Made by a program: the position numbers and the translations under genes. From IMG/VR virus record IMGVR_UViG_3300025083_000156, positions 1 through 29,528 of that record: DNA of 29,528 bases; one strand, written 5' to 3'. The notes beneath the pieces are model-generated. The model was not told the origin of the DNA, searched no databases, and was given only the letters and a program-made list of their open reading frames with translations. This DNA is from a virus. Below, piece by piece: positions 1-7,524 of the stretch (position 1 is its first letter; each line of letters starts with the position of its first letter).

Positions 1-11
1 TAGTTGAACTA

Positions 12-440
12 ATGCAACAATTCACAGCACAAGAAATAGACCCAAGCATTGTAGAAACAATAGTTGAAAAATGTTGGAAAGGATACCAAAAGAAAGGCAT
101 GAAGACTATGTTTGGTAAACGTGTTCCTAATTGTGTTAAAAAAGAAGCAGTAGAAGAAGATTTAAGAGCATGGTTTGGCAAAGGCAAGAAAGGTGGAGCC
201 GGAGGCGGAGGCTGGGACCGTTACAATACCAAAGGTGAACGTATTGGCAAGTGCGGTGACAGTAAGAAAGGCGAAGGTAAGCCTAAATGTTTAAGCAAAA
301 GCAGAGCGGCAAGTTTAAGAGCCAAAGGTGGTAAGAAGGCTATTGGTAAAGCAGTATCAAAGAAAAGACGTAACGATCCAAATAAGAACCGCAAAGGTAA
401 AGCAAAGAACGTTAGTAATACTGTAGGCAAAAAGAAATAA
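12..440 (+). CDS. Basic Lys/Gly-rich phage protein (DUF5872-like)
   Basis: A 142-residue, strongly basic protein. The N-terminal part carries GMKTMFGKRVPNCVKK (about residues 29-44), a stretch I have seen in T4-like marine phage proteins. The rest resembles DUF5872: a Gly-rich WDRYNTKGERIGKCG segment, then KGEGKPKCLSKSRA and a tail with RRNDPNKNRKGKAKNV. Function is unknown; the high Lys content and four conserved-looking Cys could suit nucleic-acid or metal binding, which is inference. The next gene, acyl carrier protein, starts inside its stop codon (TAATG), so the two are probably translated together. Bases 1-11 are too short to show what precedes it. Confidence 0.8.
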   Translation: MQQFTAQEIDPSIVETIVEKCWKGYQKKGMKTMFGKRVPNCVKKEAVEEDLRAWFGKGKKGGAGGGGWDRYNTKGERIGKCGDSKKGEGKPKCLSKSRAASLRAKGGKKAIGKAVSKKRRNDPNKNRKGKAKNVSNTVGKKK

Positions 441-658
441 TGGATGTAGAACGAATAATAGCAACCCATTTAGATATAGACATCGCAAAAGTTACTGATG
501 ATGCACATCTAATCGACGACTTAGGTGCTGACAGTTTACATACAGTTGAACTTATAATAGAGTTTGAAACACAGTTTAATTTAGATATTTCTGACGATGA
601 CGCAGAAGAATTAGTAACTGTAGGAAAGATTAAAGAATATATCGATCTCTACGGTTAA
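440..658 (+). CDS. acpP: Acyl carrier protein
   Basis: A 72-residue acidic protein with the acyl carrier signature DDLGADSLHTVEL, in which Ser32 is the expected 4'-phosphopantetheine attachment site. The helix II sequence following it and the acidic residues are typical of AcpP, and length is close to the bacterial norm of about 78. Carrier proteins hold acyl chains in fatty acid or lipid synthesis in the cytoplasm. No acyl-carrier synthase or acyltransferase is visible nearby, so a phage protein would depend on host enzymes for activation. It overlaps the upstream gene's stop by one base. Assignment to the family is secure; the acyl group and partner are unknown. Confidence 0.9.
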   Translation: MDVERIIATHLDIDIAKVTDDAHLIDDLGADSLHTVELIIEFETQFNLDISDDDAEELVTVGKIKEYIDLYG

Positions 659-701
659 TAAGTATTTAAACAACTAAATAATGTAGTAATAGGAGAATAC
701 A

Positions 702-857
702 ATGGATTTTATTAAAGCAAGATTAAAAGAAAGGACTAGTTGGGACGGTGGTATCCTAATTGCAGGTGGTATTGTAATGATACTTGCTCCTGTTAATTTA
801 ATTGCATACGGCATGATTGCCTACGGTGCATGGACTATCTGGAAAGAAGAGGACTAA
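702..857 (+). CDS. Small two-helix membrane protein, holin candidate
   Basis: A 51-residue ORF with a good ribosome binding site (AGGAGA) shortly before ATG 702. A charged N-terminus (about residues 1-12) is followed by a hydrophobic stretch, residues 17-48, rich in Gly, Ile and Ala and split by Pro30-Val-Asn, so one or two membrane helices fit. The tail is acidic (KEED). It ends five bases before the lysozyme start. The lysozyme has no signal peptide, so a holin is expected near it; size, topology and position make this the best candidate in the window, but the holin role is inferred from context only. Confidence 0.72.
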   Translation: MDFIKARLKERTSWDGGILIAGGIVMILAPVNLIAYGMIAYGAWTIWKEED

Positions 858-862
858 TTTAA

Positions 863-1324
863 ATGTTTGGATTCGGAAACAAGTTAGATAGAGAAGCAGT
901 ATTTGAACAAATGAAAATAGATGAAGGTGTTGTATATGAAGTATATCACGACCACCTAGGTCTTCCAACATTTGGTGTTGGTCATTTAGTACTGGAATCA
1001 GATCCAGAATATGGTAAACCAGTTGGCACGCCCGTTGATAAAGATAGAGTGAATGAATGTTTTGAGAAAGACTTAGATACTGCCATTTCCGAATGCTCTG
1101 TCTTATATGAAGACTTCGATGACTTTCCAGGAGAAGTTAAAGAAATATTAGTTAATATGATGTTCAACATGGGTAGAACTAGACTAAGTGGATTTAAAAA
1201 CTTTAAGAAAGCATTAGAAGAAAACGATTGGAAAAAAGCCGCAGTAGAAGGCAGAGATTCAAAATGGTACAGGCAAGTGACAAACAGAGCAGAAAGACTG
1301 ATGTCGAGGCTCGAGAACGTCTAG
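863..1324 (+). CDS. e: T4-type endolysin (lysozyme, GH24)
   Basis: A 153-residue muramidase that would cleave the glycan backbone of host peptidoglycan. The catalytic triad of T4 lysozyme (Glu11, Asp20, Thr26) is matched by Glu21, Asp30 and Thr36 with identical spacing; the context is KIDEGVVYEVYHDHLG then PTFGVGHL. The C-terminal domain aligns with T4 lysozyme through NMMFNMGRTRLSGF and SKWYRQVTNRAERL. There is no N-terminal signal or membrane anchor, so release through a holin is expected, and the small membrane protein just upstream is the likely partner. Its 3' end overlaps a possible small gene in another frame. Confidence 0.95.
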   Translation: MFGFGNKLDREAVFEQMKIDEGVVYEVYHDHLGLPTFGVGHLVLESDPEYGKPVGTPVDKDRVNECFEKDLDTAISECSVLYEDFDDFPGEVKEILVNMMFNMGRTRLSGFKNFKKALEENDWKKAAVEGRDSKWYRQVTNRAERLMSRLENV

Positions 1325-1428
1325 TAGAATACGCACTTAAAAAAATCGAACACCCTATATACAGGGGAAAATTCTGGTGCAGTGAACGAAAAGATTATTT
1401 TAATTATATTGATTGGTTATACAAGTAA
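1264..1428 (+). CDS. Small hypothetical protein overlapping the lysozyme 3' end
   Basis: A 54-residue frame starting at ATG 1264 and overlapping the last 61 bases of the lysozyme gene. The unique part reads LVEYALKKIEHPIYRGKFWC and continues with an aromatic-rich C-terminus ending NYIDWLYK. An earlier in-frame ATG at 1228 would only lengthen the overlap, so the later start is preferred. It has no strong Shine-Dalgarno sequence and probably depends on coupling to lysozyme translation. The aromatic, charged composition outside the overlap looks protein-like. Function unknown. Confidence 0.5.
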   Translation: MVQASDKQSRKTDVEARERLVEYALKKIEHPIYRGKFWCSERKDYFNYIDWLYK

Positions 1429-1441
1429 AAACATGTTTTTA

Positions 1442-1449
1442 AATAAATA
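1442..1449 (+). promoter_or_regulatory. T4-like late promoter (AATAAATA)
   Basis: AATAAATA, one mismatch from the T4 late consensus TATAAATA, 25 bases before ATG 1475. The leader contains a clear ribosome binding site (TTAGGAGA), so this unit would have a conventional 5' untranslated region. Confidence 0.55.
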
Positions 1450-1474
1450 GTCACATAATAATTAGGAGACACAC

Positions 1475-1678
1475 ATGCCAACAAAATTCAAACCAAGTCA
1501 AAAGACTGTTCAACGTGGAAGTAAAACAGTTACTACACAAAATTTCTATATCAAAAATATACCACAGCAAGAACTATTTGATTATATTAATAACGGACAA
1601 AAACCAAAAATTAAACAAAAATGCCGCAATGAATTACAAAGACGTGGTGTAAAAATAATTATGGTACCAAAGTCATAA
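1475..1678 (+). CDS. Small basic hypothetical protein
   Basis: A 67-residue Lys/Gln-rich protein with a strong ribosome binding site (AGGAGA) before ATG 1475 and a late-type promoter upstream. Visible stretches include NFYIKNIPQQELFDYINNGQ and a C-terminal basic helix CRNELQRRGVKIIMV. The order of a short beta-like segment, a helix and a strand suggests a small folded domain, perhaps nucleic-acid binding, but no family is recognised. It sits between the lysis genes and a large acidic putative virion protein and is probably expressed late. Confidence 0.75.
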   Translation: MPTKFKPSQKTVQRGSKTVTTQNFYIKNIPQQELFDYINNGQKPKIKQKCRNELQRRGVKIIMVPKS

Positions 1679-1682
1679 AATA

Positions 1683-1690
1683 GATAAATA
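1683..1690 (+). promoter_or_regulatory. Late promoter with 5-base spacing to the start codon
   Basis: GATAAATA followed by GTTGT and ATG 1696. T4-type late promoters start transcription only a few bases beyond the -10 box, so the message should begin at or next to the start codon. There is no Shine-Dalgarno sequence here. Confidence 0.65.
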
Positions 1691-1695
1691 GTTGT

Positions 1696-3189
1696 ATGAA
1701 ATTATATGACTTATTTGAACAGCAAAAACCTTTAAATCAAATTCAAAATTATTCATCTCAAGGTGAATTTATTGATAAAGGTGTGAGTGCCTACAATTCT
1801 GGTGGGTTACCTATGCTGTATAGGTATATAGAAAATCAACTAGGCTTTAAAAAAAATGATGTAGAAAGAGATTTCTTACCTACTAAAGCAGAACATACTC
1901 GCGAAGAAGATGCAGTTATGGCCTTCTTGGGTGAGTTAGAAAGTATGGCAGTTGAGGGTAAGAATTCTCCTAAACAAGTAAATCCAGTTGCAAAACACTC
2001 TCGTAATAAGAGTGGTGCCGGTGCTCATAAGTCACCTAAAGACTATGACAGAAAAGATGCAAAGAAAGACATTAAGCAACAGTTAGGCGAAAAAGGCGAC
2101 ATGATGATTGGTGAGCCAGATGCTTATTATGATGCTGAAGAAAGACGTCAAGCATACAACGATTTACAGGATGCATTAGAACGAAGTAGTAATGTTGAAG
2201 CAATGTATGTTAAAGATGGCCATTGCCCAGAATGTCCTAATGTAGAAGATGATGAAGACTGTTATGGGTTTGGCAACTACGGTTGTGACGATGGTATTTT
2301 AACATACAATGGTGACGATGTAAGTTGGAAAGAAATACAAGATCATGATGAACGTCAAGCACAACGACAAAGTGCTAAAGACAATTATCCAGGTGACGAA
2401 GAAGTTATAAAAGGATTAGCCAACATGATGAAAAACATGGATGATCCTAGACAAGCATATCAACAAATGCAGGCAGACTATCCGCACATGGGTAGAGCAC
2501 AAAGAAGTTCGTTAATTGCAAAAGCAAAAGAAATGGCTTTTCCAAATGAAAGTTTTGACGTAAGTGCAGAACAAAGTCGTGAAGAAGAAGCATACGATGA
2601 ATTAATGGATGCCCTACATAAAGGTGGCGAAGAAGCATACGCAAAAGCATGTGGTTTATCAATGGAAGAACTAGATCAAGAAATGACTGAGATTAGCATA
2701 GACTTAAACTTGCATATGGATGATGACAGAGATGAAATTATTCAAAGACATGCTGAAGATACAGTAGACAATGCAGATTGGAAAGACCATGGCGAAGAAG
2801 ATTTAGAAGAAAATCTAGATGGATACTACCTAGCTCACCGAGCAAAGAAACTTTGGTTAAAAGATAATCCAGGCACAACAGAACGTGACTACTGGCAAGC
2901 AGGCGTTAAAGTCCAAGATGAATATACAGAAAAAGCAGGTGGTATTAAAGGCGATTATCAAGGTAAAGGCGTAAGTAATTGGACTGTAGAAGAGGATATG
3001 GATTCAAACGAAGCAGATGTAAGCAAAATGTTAGCAAAGGCATTGGGCGATCCTAATAAATGGTCTGAAATGACGGCACCAGAATTATATGCAGAACTAG
3101 AAAGTAGAGATACAGAATTCGCTGATGCTATAAAACAAGTTGCAAAAATTGTTTACGGTGTTAAGTTAGAAGAACATCGTGACAATTAA
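1696..3189 (+). CDS. Large acidic protein, possible internal virion protein
   Basis: A 497-residue, Asp/Glu-rich, mostly helical-looking protein of no recognised enzyme family. It opens with MKLYDLFEQQ, which resembles the M-K-x-Y-x-x-F start of T4 capsid-targeting sequences on internal head proteins (IPIII begins MKTYQEFI). Near residues 177-199 there is a Cys cluster (CPECP, then two further Cys) that could bind zinc. A Lys/Ser-rich stretch around 88-120 looks disordered. The start codon lies 5 bases after a GATAAATA late promoter. Expression late in infection and packaging into the head are inferences from the promoter and the N-terminus. Confidence 0.8.
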   Translation: MKLYDLFEQQKPLNQIQNYSSQGEFIDKGVSAYNSGGLPMLYRYIENQLGFKKNDVERDFLPTKAEHTREEDAVMAFLGELESMAVEGKNSPKQVNPVAKHSRNKSGAGAHKSPKDYDRKDAKKDIKQQLGEKGDMMIGEPDAYYDAEERRQAYNDLQDALERSSNVEAMYVKDGHCPECPNVEDDEDCYGFGNYGCDDGILTYNGDDVSWKEIQDHDERQAQRQSAKDNYPGDEEVIKGLANMMKNMDDPRQAYQQMQADYPHMGRAQRSSLIAKAKEMAFPNESFDVSAEQSREEEAYDELMDALHKGGEEAYAKACGLSMEELDQEMTEISIDLNLHMDDDRDEIIQRHAEDTVDNADWKDHGEEDLEENLDGYYLAHRAKKLWLKDNPGTTERDYWQAGVKVQDEYTEKAGGIKGDYQGKGVSNWTVEEDMDSNEADVSKMLAKALGDPNKWSEMTAPELYAELESRDTEFADAIKQVAKIVYGVKLEEHRDN

Positions 3190-3325
3190 AGAAATTACAG
3201 AATTTAAAACTCCCAAAAAAGTATACGATAAACCACAAGACTATGTGGATGCTCGTAATCATAGATTTGACAACATGTTCAGTCTCCCACCTAAAAAGAA
3301 GAAACGTAAAAAGAAAAACAAATAA
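3179..3325 (+). CDS. Small very basic hypothetical protein (GTG start)
   Basis: A 48-residue frame starting at GTG 3179, overlapping the end of the large acidic protein by 11 bases, with a purine-rich GAAGAA just upstream. The first half (ITEFKTPKKVYDKPQDYVDA) looks like coding sequence; the second half ends in an almost pure Lys/Arg tail, KKKKRKKKNK. This suggests nucleic-acid binding or association with the acidic neighbour, as inference only. The next gene starts 9 bases later, so it fills what would otherwise be a 145-base gap in a tight operon. Confidence 0.6.
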   Translation: MTIKEITEFKTPKKVYDKPQDYVDARNHRFDNMFSLPPKKKKRKKKNK

Positions 3326-3334
3326 GTAATACAT

Positions 3335-3904
3335 ATGGACCAATATGTAAAACTAATCAAAGAAAACTTTGACCCAAGTGATATACAAAAAGATATAGAT
3401 AACTTTCTAACAGAGTTAGACTTATGGCATCATGATCAAATTAGTTTAACTTCACATACAGGAAAAGATGACTGGCAATGTAGTGTAGGGAAAATATTTG
3501 ACCTAGAATATCCTGAATATATTTATAGTAAAGTTAATAAGTATTTTAAAAACACATCTATAGAAAAATTAATTTTTGAATATAAAAATTATTATAGATG
3601 GAGATTAATGAAAATTAATCCTAGATCTATATACACTATACACAGAGATGGTACTGGTTCAGATAATATTAAAAATTTAAGAATACATATACCCGTCATT
3701 ACAAACGACCATGCCTATCTAATGTTTTACGATAAACATCCTAAAGACAATAATAGTGTAAATGTTACATATCATAATTTAAAGGCAGGAAATATTTACG
3801 AAATAAATACTACTGACTTCCATACAGCAGTTAACCACGGCTCGGAACCAAGATGGCATATAGTCGGAGTAAGATATGAAGATAGCACTAACAGGACACA
3901 CTAG
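3335..3904 (+). CDS. 2OG-Fe(II) oxygenase, aspartyl/asparaginyl hydroxylase-like
   Basis: A 189-residue protein with the double-stranded beta-helix pattern of 2-oxoglutarate/iron oxygenases. His103-x-Asp105 (YTIHRDGTG) is the proximal metal pair. NLRIHIPVITNDHAYLMF follows, as in the aspartyl-hydroxylase subgroup. The distal His is in DFHTAVNHGSEPRWHIVG (His163 or His168), with Arg173 a candidate 2-oxoglutarate contact. Such enzymes hydroxylate amino-acid side chains or small molecules; the substrate here is unknown. Its end overlaps the following dehydrogenase gene by 29 bases, so the pair is probably co-translated and may act in one pathway. Confidence 0.75.
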   Translation: MDQYVKLIKENFDPSDIQKDIDNFLTELDLWHHDQISLTSHTGKDDWQCSVGKIFDLEYPEYIYSKVNKYFKNTSIEKLIFEYKNYYRWRLMKINPRSIYTIHRDGTGSDNIKNLRIHIPVITNDHAYLMFYDKHPKDNNSVNVTYHNLKAGNIYEINTTDFHTAVNHGSEPRWHIVGVRYEDSTNRTH

Positions 3905-4415
3905 CGGAATAGGTAAAGCCTTATACGACATACTATCAGTAGATAATGAAGTAGTATGTTTTAGCCGTACTAATGGTTACGATATCGGTAAAGTAAGGAT
4001 AATGGAACAAGTAGTGCAAGAGTCAATTGATTGTGATGTCTTTATTAACAATGCTTATGCAGGTATATCACAGGTACATATTTTAAATACACTATGGAAT
4101 TTTTGGAAAAGAGACGAAACAAAAACTATTGTAAACGTTTCCAGTTTAAGTAAATATCCAGGCATCAGTGGAAATGAGTCAGGGTATTCAGCACATAAGG
4201 CCGCACTATCACATCAAGCACTTTTACTAATGTTTAATGGAAGTAGAAAGTGTAGGATGATAAATGTTAATCCAGGATGGGTTGACACTAAAATGACTAA
4301 AAAAGTAACCGCAAATAAACTTACTGCACCAGAATGTGCAGAACAGATTGCATACGCAATCAAACTACCACAACATATAGAAATAGGAGAACTTAGTCTC
4401 TGGCGCCCATACTGA
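3876..4415 (+). CDS. Short-chain dehydrogenase/reductase (SDR)
   Basis: A 179-residue Rossmann-fold oxidoreductase. The nucleotide-binding motif is TGHTSGIG (residues 6-13), the NNAG-like motif is NNAYAG (58-63), the catalytic Ser lies in NVSSLS (about 89-90) and Tyr104-xxx-Lys108 is in GYSAHKAAL. NPGWVDT follows as expected. It is shorter than the usual 240-260 residues; the loss falls in the inter-motif regions and the C-terminus, but all catalytic residues are present. Substrate and cofactor preference cannot be read. It overlaps the upstream 2OG oxygenase gene, suggesting successive oxidation steps on one compound. Confidence 0.85.
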   Translation: MKIALTGHTSGIGKALYDILSVDNEVVCFSRTNGYDIGKVRIMEQVVQESIDCDVFINNAYAGISQVHILNTLWNFWKRDETKTIVNVSSLSKYPGISGNESGYSAHKAALSHQALLLMFNGSRKCRMINVNPGWVDTKMTKKVTANKLTAPECAEQIAYAIKLPQHIEIGELSLWRPY

Positions 4416-4421
4416 TAAATA
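4414..4421 (+). promoter_or_regulatory. Late promoter with 5-base spacing to the start codon
   Basis: GATAAATA followed by GTAGT and ATG 4427, located right at the end of the SDR gene. It repeats the 1683 arrangement, with no Shine-Dalgarno sequence, so a leaderless message is predicted. Confidence 0.65.
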
Positions 4422-4426
4422 GTAGT

Positions 4427-6334
4427 ATGAAGCAAATAGTTATATATCCAGGACGTTTCCAGCCTATGCTGTCTCATCATGCGGAAGTATTTGATAGACT
4501 ACAGGCAAAATTTCCTAATGCGGAAGTTTATATTGGTACATCTGATAAGACTGACGAAGATAAGTCTCCTTTTAATTTTAAAGAAAAGCAGATAATAGCA
4601 CAAGGACATGGCATTGATTCTAATAATGTTCTTTTTGCAAGAAGTCCTTATGTACATACTTTCTATGATATACCTGATCAGGAAAACAAAGTAGTAATAT
4701 TTGCTGTAGGTGAAAAAGACAAAGAACGATTTACATTTGATAATATAGATGATAAAACCGGATTAAATATGAAGAAAAACGGTGAGCCATATTATTATCA
4801 GATGATAAATACATATGACGCAGATAATCCTGTCCCTATGACTGAGAGAGGGTATATCTACAATGTACCTAATATTGAATCTGATGAAGAAGAGATTGCA
4901 AGTGCAAGTGCTTTTAGAAATGCAATGAAGAATGCTCCTGATGAGCAATCTGCAAAAGCAATTTTTAATAAGCAATTTAAAAATTATAATGAATCATTAT
5001 TTAATTTGGTTTATAAAAAAATAGCAGGTAATAAAATGAAAGAAAGCCTAGATACATTAAAAAAATTAGCAGGACTAGAAGTATCTGAAGACGCTCCGGT
5101 TGAGTTTGAAACTCCAATGAACTTAAAAGACATTAAGTTTACTCCCCCAAGTAAGAGCAGTTCTTATATGAGCATAGCAAACAGATTCCCAGAAGGTTCT
5201 GATGTTAATGACCCTGAGGTCAAAAAGGAAGAGTTTATAAAAGTTCTACTTAAAGCACCTTTATCTCTACTTTCTGAAATTAACGAAAGAATATCCCCAG
5301 CAGATGACAACGGTCTTGCAGTAAGTACTAAGTTAAGTCAAGTTATTGATAACTTAGGTAGAGACGGAGATCTTAAGGATCTTAAAGACGACGACAGAGC
5401 ATTTGCAATTAAAATTGTTAAACTTGCTATTGATAAAATGGAACTAGAAGCAGGCGACGATAGTCCTACTTACGATGAATTGGAAGGCACTAAAGAAGAA
5501 AGTTTAGACTTATCAGATATCAGAGATGATTATGGTATAGAGGAAGATAAAGAGTCTGTTGAAGACTGTATTCGTAAAACATTAGAAAAAGAAGGCGGAG
5601 CGGCTGGAAAAGGTGCTCTAGTTGATGCTTGTAAAAAAGCAGGATATTCTGAAGACGAATGTGAAGATGCAATATCTAAAATGTCTAATGTTAAAAAACA
5701 TGAACATGGTGATTATATATTAGAAGACGAAGAAGCACACTTAGAAGAAGGTGGCGATTGTTATCACTGTGATGGAAAAGATGAAGACTGTGATCATTGT
5801 GATGGTGATGGATATGTTAAATTTGATGACGATCCAAATGAGCCTTCACAAGAAGAAATAGATGATCATGAAGCGGCATATAAAAAATATGTAGGTAAGA
5901 ATAAGAAAGACGAAGGTGTTGAAGAAAGCAGTGAAGATTCAGGCGAAGGTTCTATAAACAATATGGATGACGATGAACTTATGGCTTATGTGGGACAAAA
6001 AGAAGAAGACATAATTGATGATATACAAGATCATATTTCTCCAGACTTTTTACACAAAGATAACTATGAAGAAATGTTTGACAGGTACAGAGAAGAAGTA
6101 TTAATACCAGCCGCACATGAGGTTAGCCAAGATGCCGCTGACGGCATGGAACCTGCAGATGCAGACTACGAAGAATCTGTTGAAGCAACATCTAGAAATG
6201 CTTTTGATCAAGCATTAGAAGAACTTAAAAAGTTAGCAGGACTAGAATTAAATGAAGATGAATCAGAAGATTGTCCTAAATGCGGTAAAACAAAACATGT
6301 ATTAAAAGCATGTGCATCATGTGGGTGTAGTTAA
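4427..6334 (+). CDS. Nucleotidyltransferase-like protein fused to a long acidic region with zinc motifs
   Basis: 635 residues. Residues 1-200 form a cytidylyltransferase/NMNAT-type domain starting YPGRFQPMLSHHAEVF; the usual HxGH motif is altered to LSHH, keeping the last His, and IASASAFR (157-164) sits where such enzymes carry the ISxxxIR motif. Residues 205-640 are acidic and modular. LKKLAGL occurs at 211-217 and again at 600-606. A DnaJ-like cysteine pair set (C445, C448, C455, C458) and a C-terminal zinc-ribbon-like set (C616, C619, C629, C632) frame a charged segment. A winged-helix-like stretch lies around 376-432. Late expression from a 5-base-spaced promoter suggests a virion or assembly role; catalytic activity is uncertain. 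Confidence 0.75.
   Translation: MKQIVIYPGRFQPMLSHHAEVFDRLQAKFPNAEVYIGTSDKTDEDKSPFNFKEKQIIAQGHGIDSNNVLFARSPYVHTFYDIPDQENKVVIFAVGEKDKERFTFDNIDDKTGLNMKKNGEPYYYQMINTYDADNPVPMTERGYIYNVPNIESDEEEIASASAFRNAMKNAPDEQSAKAIFNKQFKNYNESLFNLVYKKIAGNKMKESLDTLKKLAGLEVSEDAPVEFETPMNLKDIKFTPPSKSSSYMSIANRFPEGSDVNDPEVKKEEFIKVLLKAPLSLLSEINERISPADDNGLAVSTKLSQVIDNLGRDGDLKDLKDDDRAFAIKIVKLAIDKMELEAGDDSPTYDELEGTKEESLDLSDIRDDYGIEEDKESVEDCIRKTLEKEGGAAGKGALVDACKKAGYSEDECEDAISKMSNVKKHEHGDYILEDEEAHLEEGGDCYHCDGKDEDCDHCDGDGYVKFDDDPNEPSQEEIDDHEAAYKKYVGKNKKDEGVEESSEDSGEGSINNMDDDELMAYVGQKEEDIIDDIQDHISPDFLHKDNYEEMFDRYREEVLIPAAHEVSQDAADGMEPADADYEESVEATSRNAFDQALEELKKLAGLELNEDESEDCPKCGKTKHVLKACASCGCS
5066..5080 (+). repeat. LKKLAGL-coding repeat, copy 1
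   Basis: A 15-base stretch (TTAGCAGGACTAGAA) identical to one at 6233-6247 in the same gene, coding the core of LKKLAGLE. A diverged third copy (LQKLAGI) starts the next protein near 6354. Confidence 0.7.
6233..6247 (+). repeat. LKKLAGL-coding repeat, copy 2
   Basis: Second copy of the 15-base identity with 5066-5080, near the 3' end of the 635-residue gene. The shared protein context (about SLDTLKKLAGLEVSED against ALEELKKLAGLELNED) extends beyond the identical bases. Confidence 0.7.
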
Positions 6335-6335
6335 T

Positions 6336-6713
6336 ATGAGCGAAATAGATAGATTACAAAAATTAGCAGGTATAGTTTCAGAAGGTGACGGTGAACCTGG
6401 AGTTGATTATAGATCAGACACAGGCGAAGGTGAGACTAAGAAAGCCGCAATTGGTCATATTGATAATGAAAGAGGAATGATATCTAAAGAGTTATACCTA
6501 ATTGGTAGAAATGCTATGGATGTTCACAAGATGTTAAAAGACTTACCAGATAGTGATTTCCCTCACTGGTGGCAAGCAAAGATCGTAAAGGCACACGAAT
6601 ATTTAGAAGGTGCTAAAAACTATTTAGATGCTGAACTTAATGCTCCTAGAGGAGATGATGTACAAGCAAGTCCAGAAGTTATGGATAACGAAGACCCTAG
6701 CGGCGTAAGTTAA
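6336..6713 (+). CDS. Small acidic protein with N-terminal LQKLAGI motif
   Basis: A 125-residue protein. ATG 6336 is chosen because it follows the previous stop by one base; an earlier in-frame ATG (6312) would overlap that gene. It begins MSEIDRLQKLAGIVSEG, a version of the LKKLAGL motif found twice in the preceding 635-residue protein. The middle contains a likely helical hairpin (KELYLIGRNAMDVHKMLKDL, then WQAKIVKAHEYLEGAKNYLD), and the tail is acidic. The shared motif suggests a common partner or destination. Its last 17 bases overlap the converging methyltransferase gene, with no terminator between them. Function unknown. Confidence 0.75.
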   Translation: MSEIDRLQKLAGIVSEGDGEPGVDYRSDTGEGETKKAAIGHIDNERGMISKELYLIGRNAMDVHKMLKDLPDSDFPHWWQAKIVKAHEYLEGAKNYLDAELNAPRGDDVQASPEVMDNEDPSGVS

Positions 6714-7524
6714 TATCCTTTAAAAATAATCTACTGACATTCGTATAACCAACAGTTTGTTGCTTATCTATTTCCCAATGGTTTTGTTTCTTTGCAAAAC
6801 TTGAATAAAAATTATCTAAACTAAACCCTGCTTCAAAATAAGTATAAGATGTATTAGAGTTTGTTTTGTAATCTAAGTCTAATAATTTAAATATATCCCC
6901 ACTAAACATTTCTTTATTACTAAGTAGATCTATATTATATTCGTTGTTAAACAATAAACTATTAGGATCTATCTCTTTATTATTAATATCAAAAAACTGC
7001 TTTAAATCGTAATCTAAATCTGATGCATCATATGTTTCTTTAGTAACTGGAACTTTATTTAAAAAATTATCCTTTAAATTACAAGATACTAAATTTAAAA
7101 ATCTAGGTTGTATATTTTCTATATTTTGTCGTTTGCAATTAAGTAAAAATAACATAATACCCTCACCTAAAGCACAATGTCCAAATAATTCATGCAAGTA
7201 TATATCGCCTTTAGGCAAGTCATCAGAAAATACATCACAATGAACTACCTCAATTTCCTCTATTGAGTTGAATCTTTCTTTAAGTTTATTAAATAAATTA
7301 ATACTTTGTTCACAACTATATACTTTTTTGGCTCCATACTTTGCTGATAACCAAGAAAAGAAACCTGTACCTGTTCCACATTCTACTACAACTTTACCTT
7401 TTACATTTTCTTTTATATACTTTATATACGAATTTGTCCTGTTATTATCTAAAAGCATTTCCCAAATAAGCATTTCTTTATCGTACTTTTCTGTAACGTA
7501 TTGTTCTAGTTGTTTAGTTGTCAT
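6697..7524 (-). CDS. Protein arginine methyltransferase-like SAM enzyme
   Basis: A 275-residue class I methyltransferase with features of the PRMT family. Upstream of the SAM motif is EMLLDNNRTNSYIKYI, like the PRMT ML-D-xRT-xxY helix. The SAM-binding motif is VVVECGTGTGFFS (45-57), and Glu72 in SCEQS is the expected ribose contact. HELFGHCALGEG (111-122) forms a double-E loop with Glu112 and Glu121 nine residues apart, as in PRMT1. A late QNHWE (His249-Trp250) matches the THW loop. PRMTs methylate arginine in proteins; the target here is unknown. The gene overlaps the preceding oxygenase by ATGA and closes the late operon that begins with peptide deformylase. An unrelated small-molecule methyltransferase remains possible. 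Confidence 0.75.
   Translation of the reverse strand: MTTKQLEQYVTEKYDKEMLIWEMLLDNNRTNSYIKYIKENVKGKVVVECGTGTGFFSWLSAKYGAKKVYSCEQSINLFNKLKERFNSIEEIEVVHCDVFSDDLPKGDIYLHELFGHCALGEGIMLFLLNCKRQNIENIQPRFLNLVSCNLKDNFLNKVPVTKETYDASDLDYDLKQFFDINNKEIDPNSLLFNNEYNIDLLSNKEMFSGDIFKLLDLDYKTNSNTSYTYFEAGFSLDNFYSSFAKKQNHWEIDKQQTVGYTNVSRLFLKDINLRR

Noticed and set aside
221-469. An 82-residue Leu/Phe-rich minus-strand frame
   Set aside because: Antisense to the Lys-rich DUF5872-like gene; hydrophobicity is just the complement of Lys codons.
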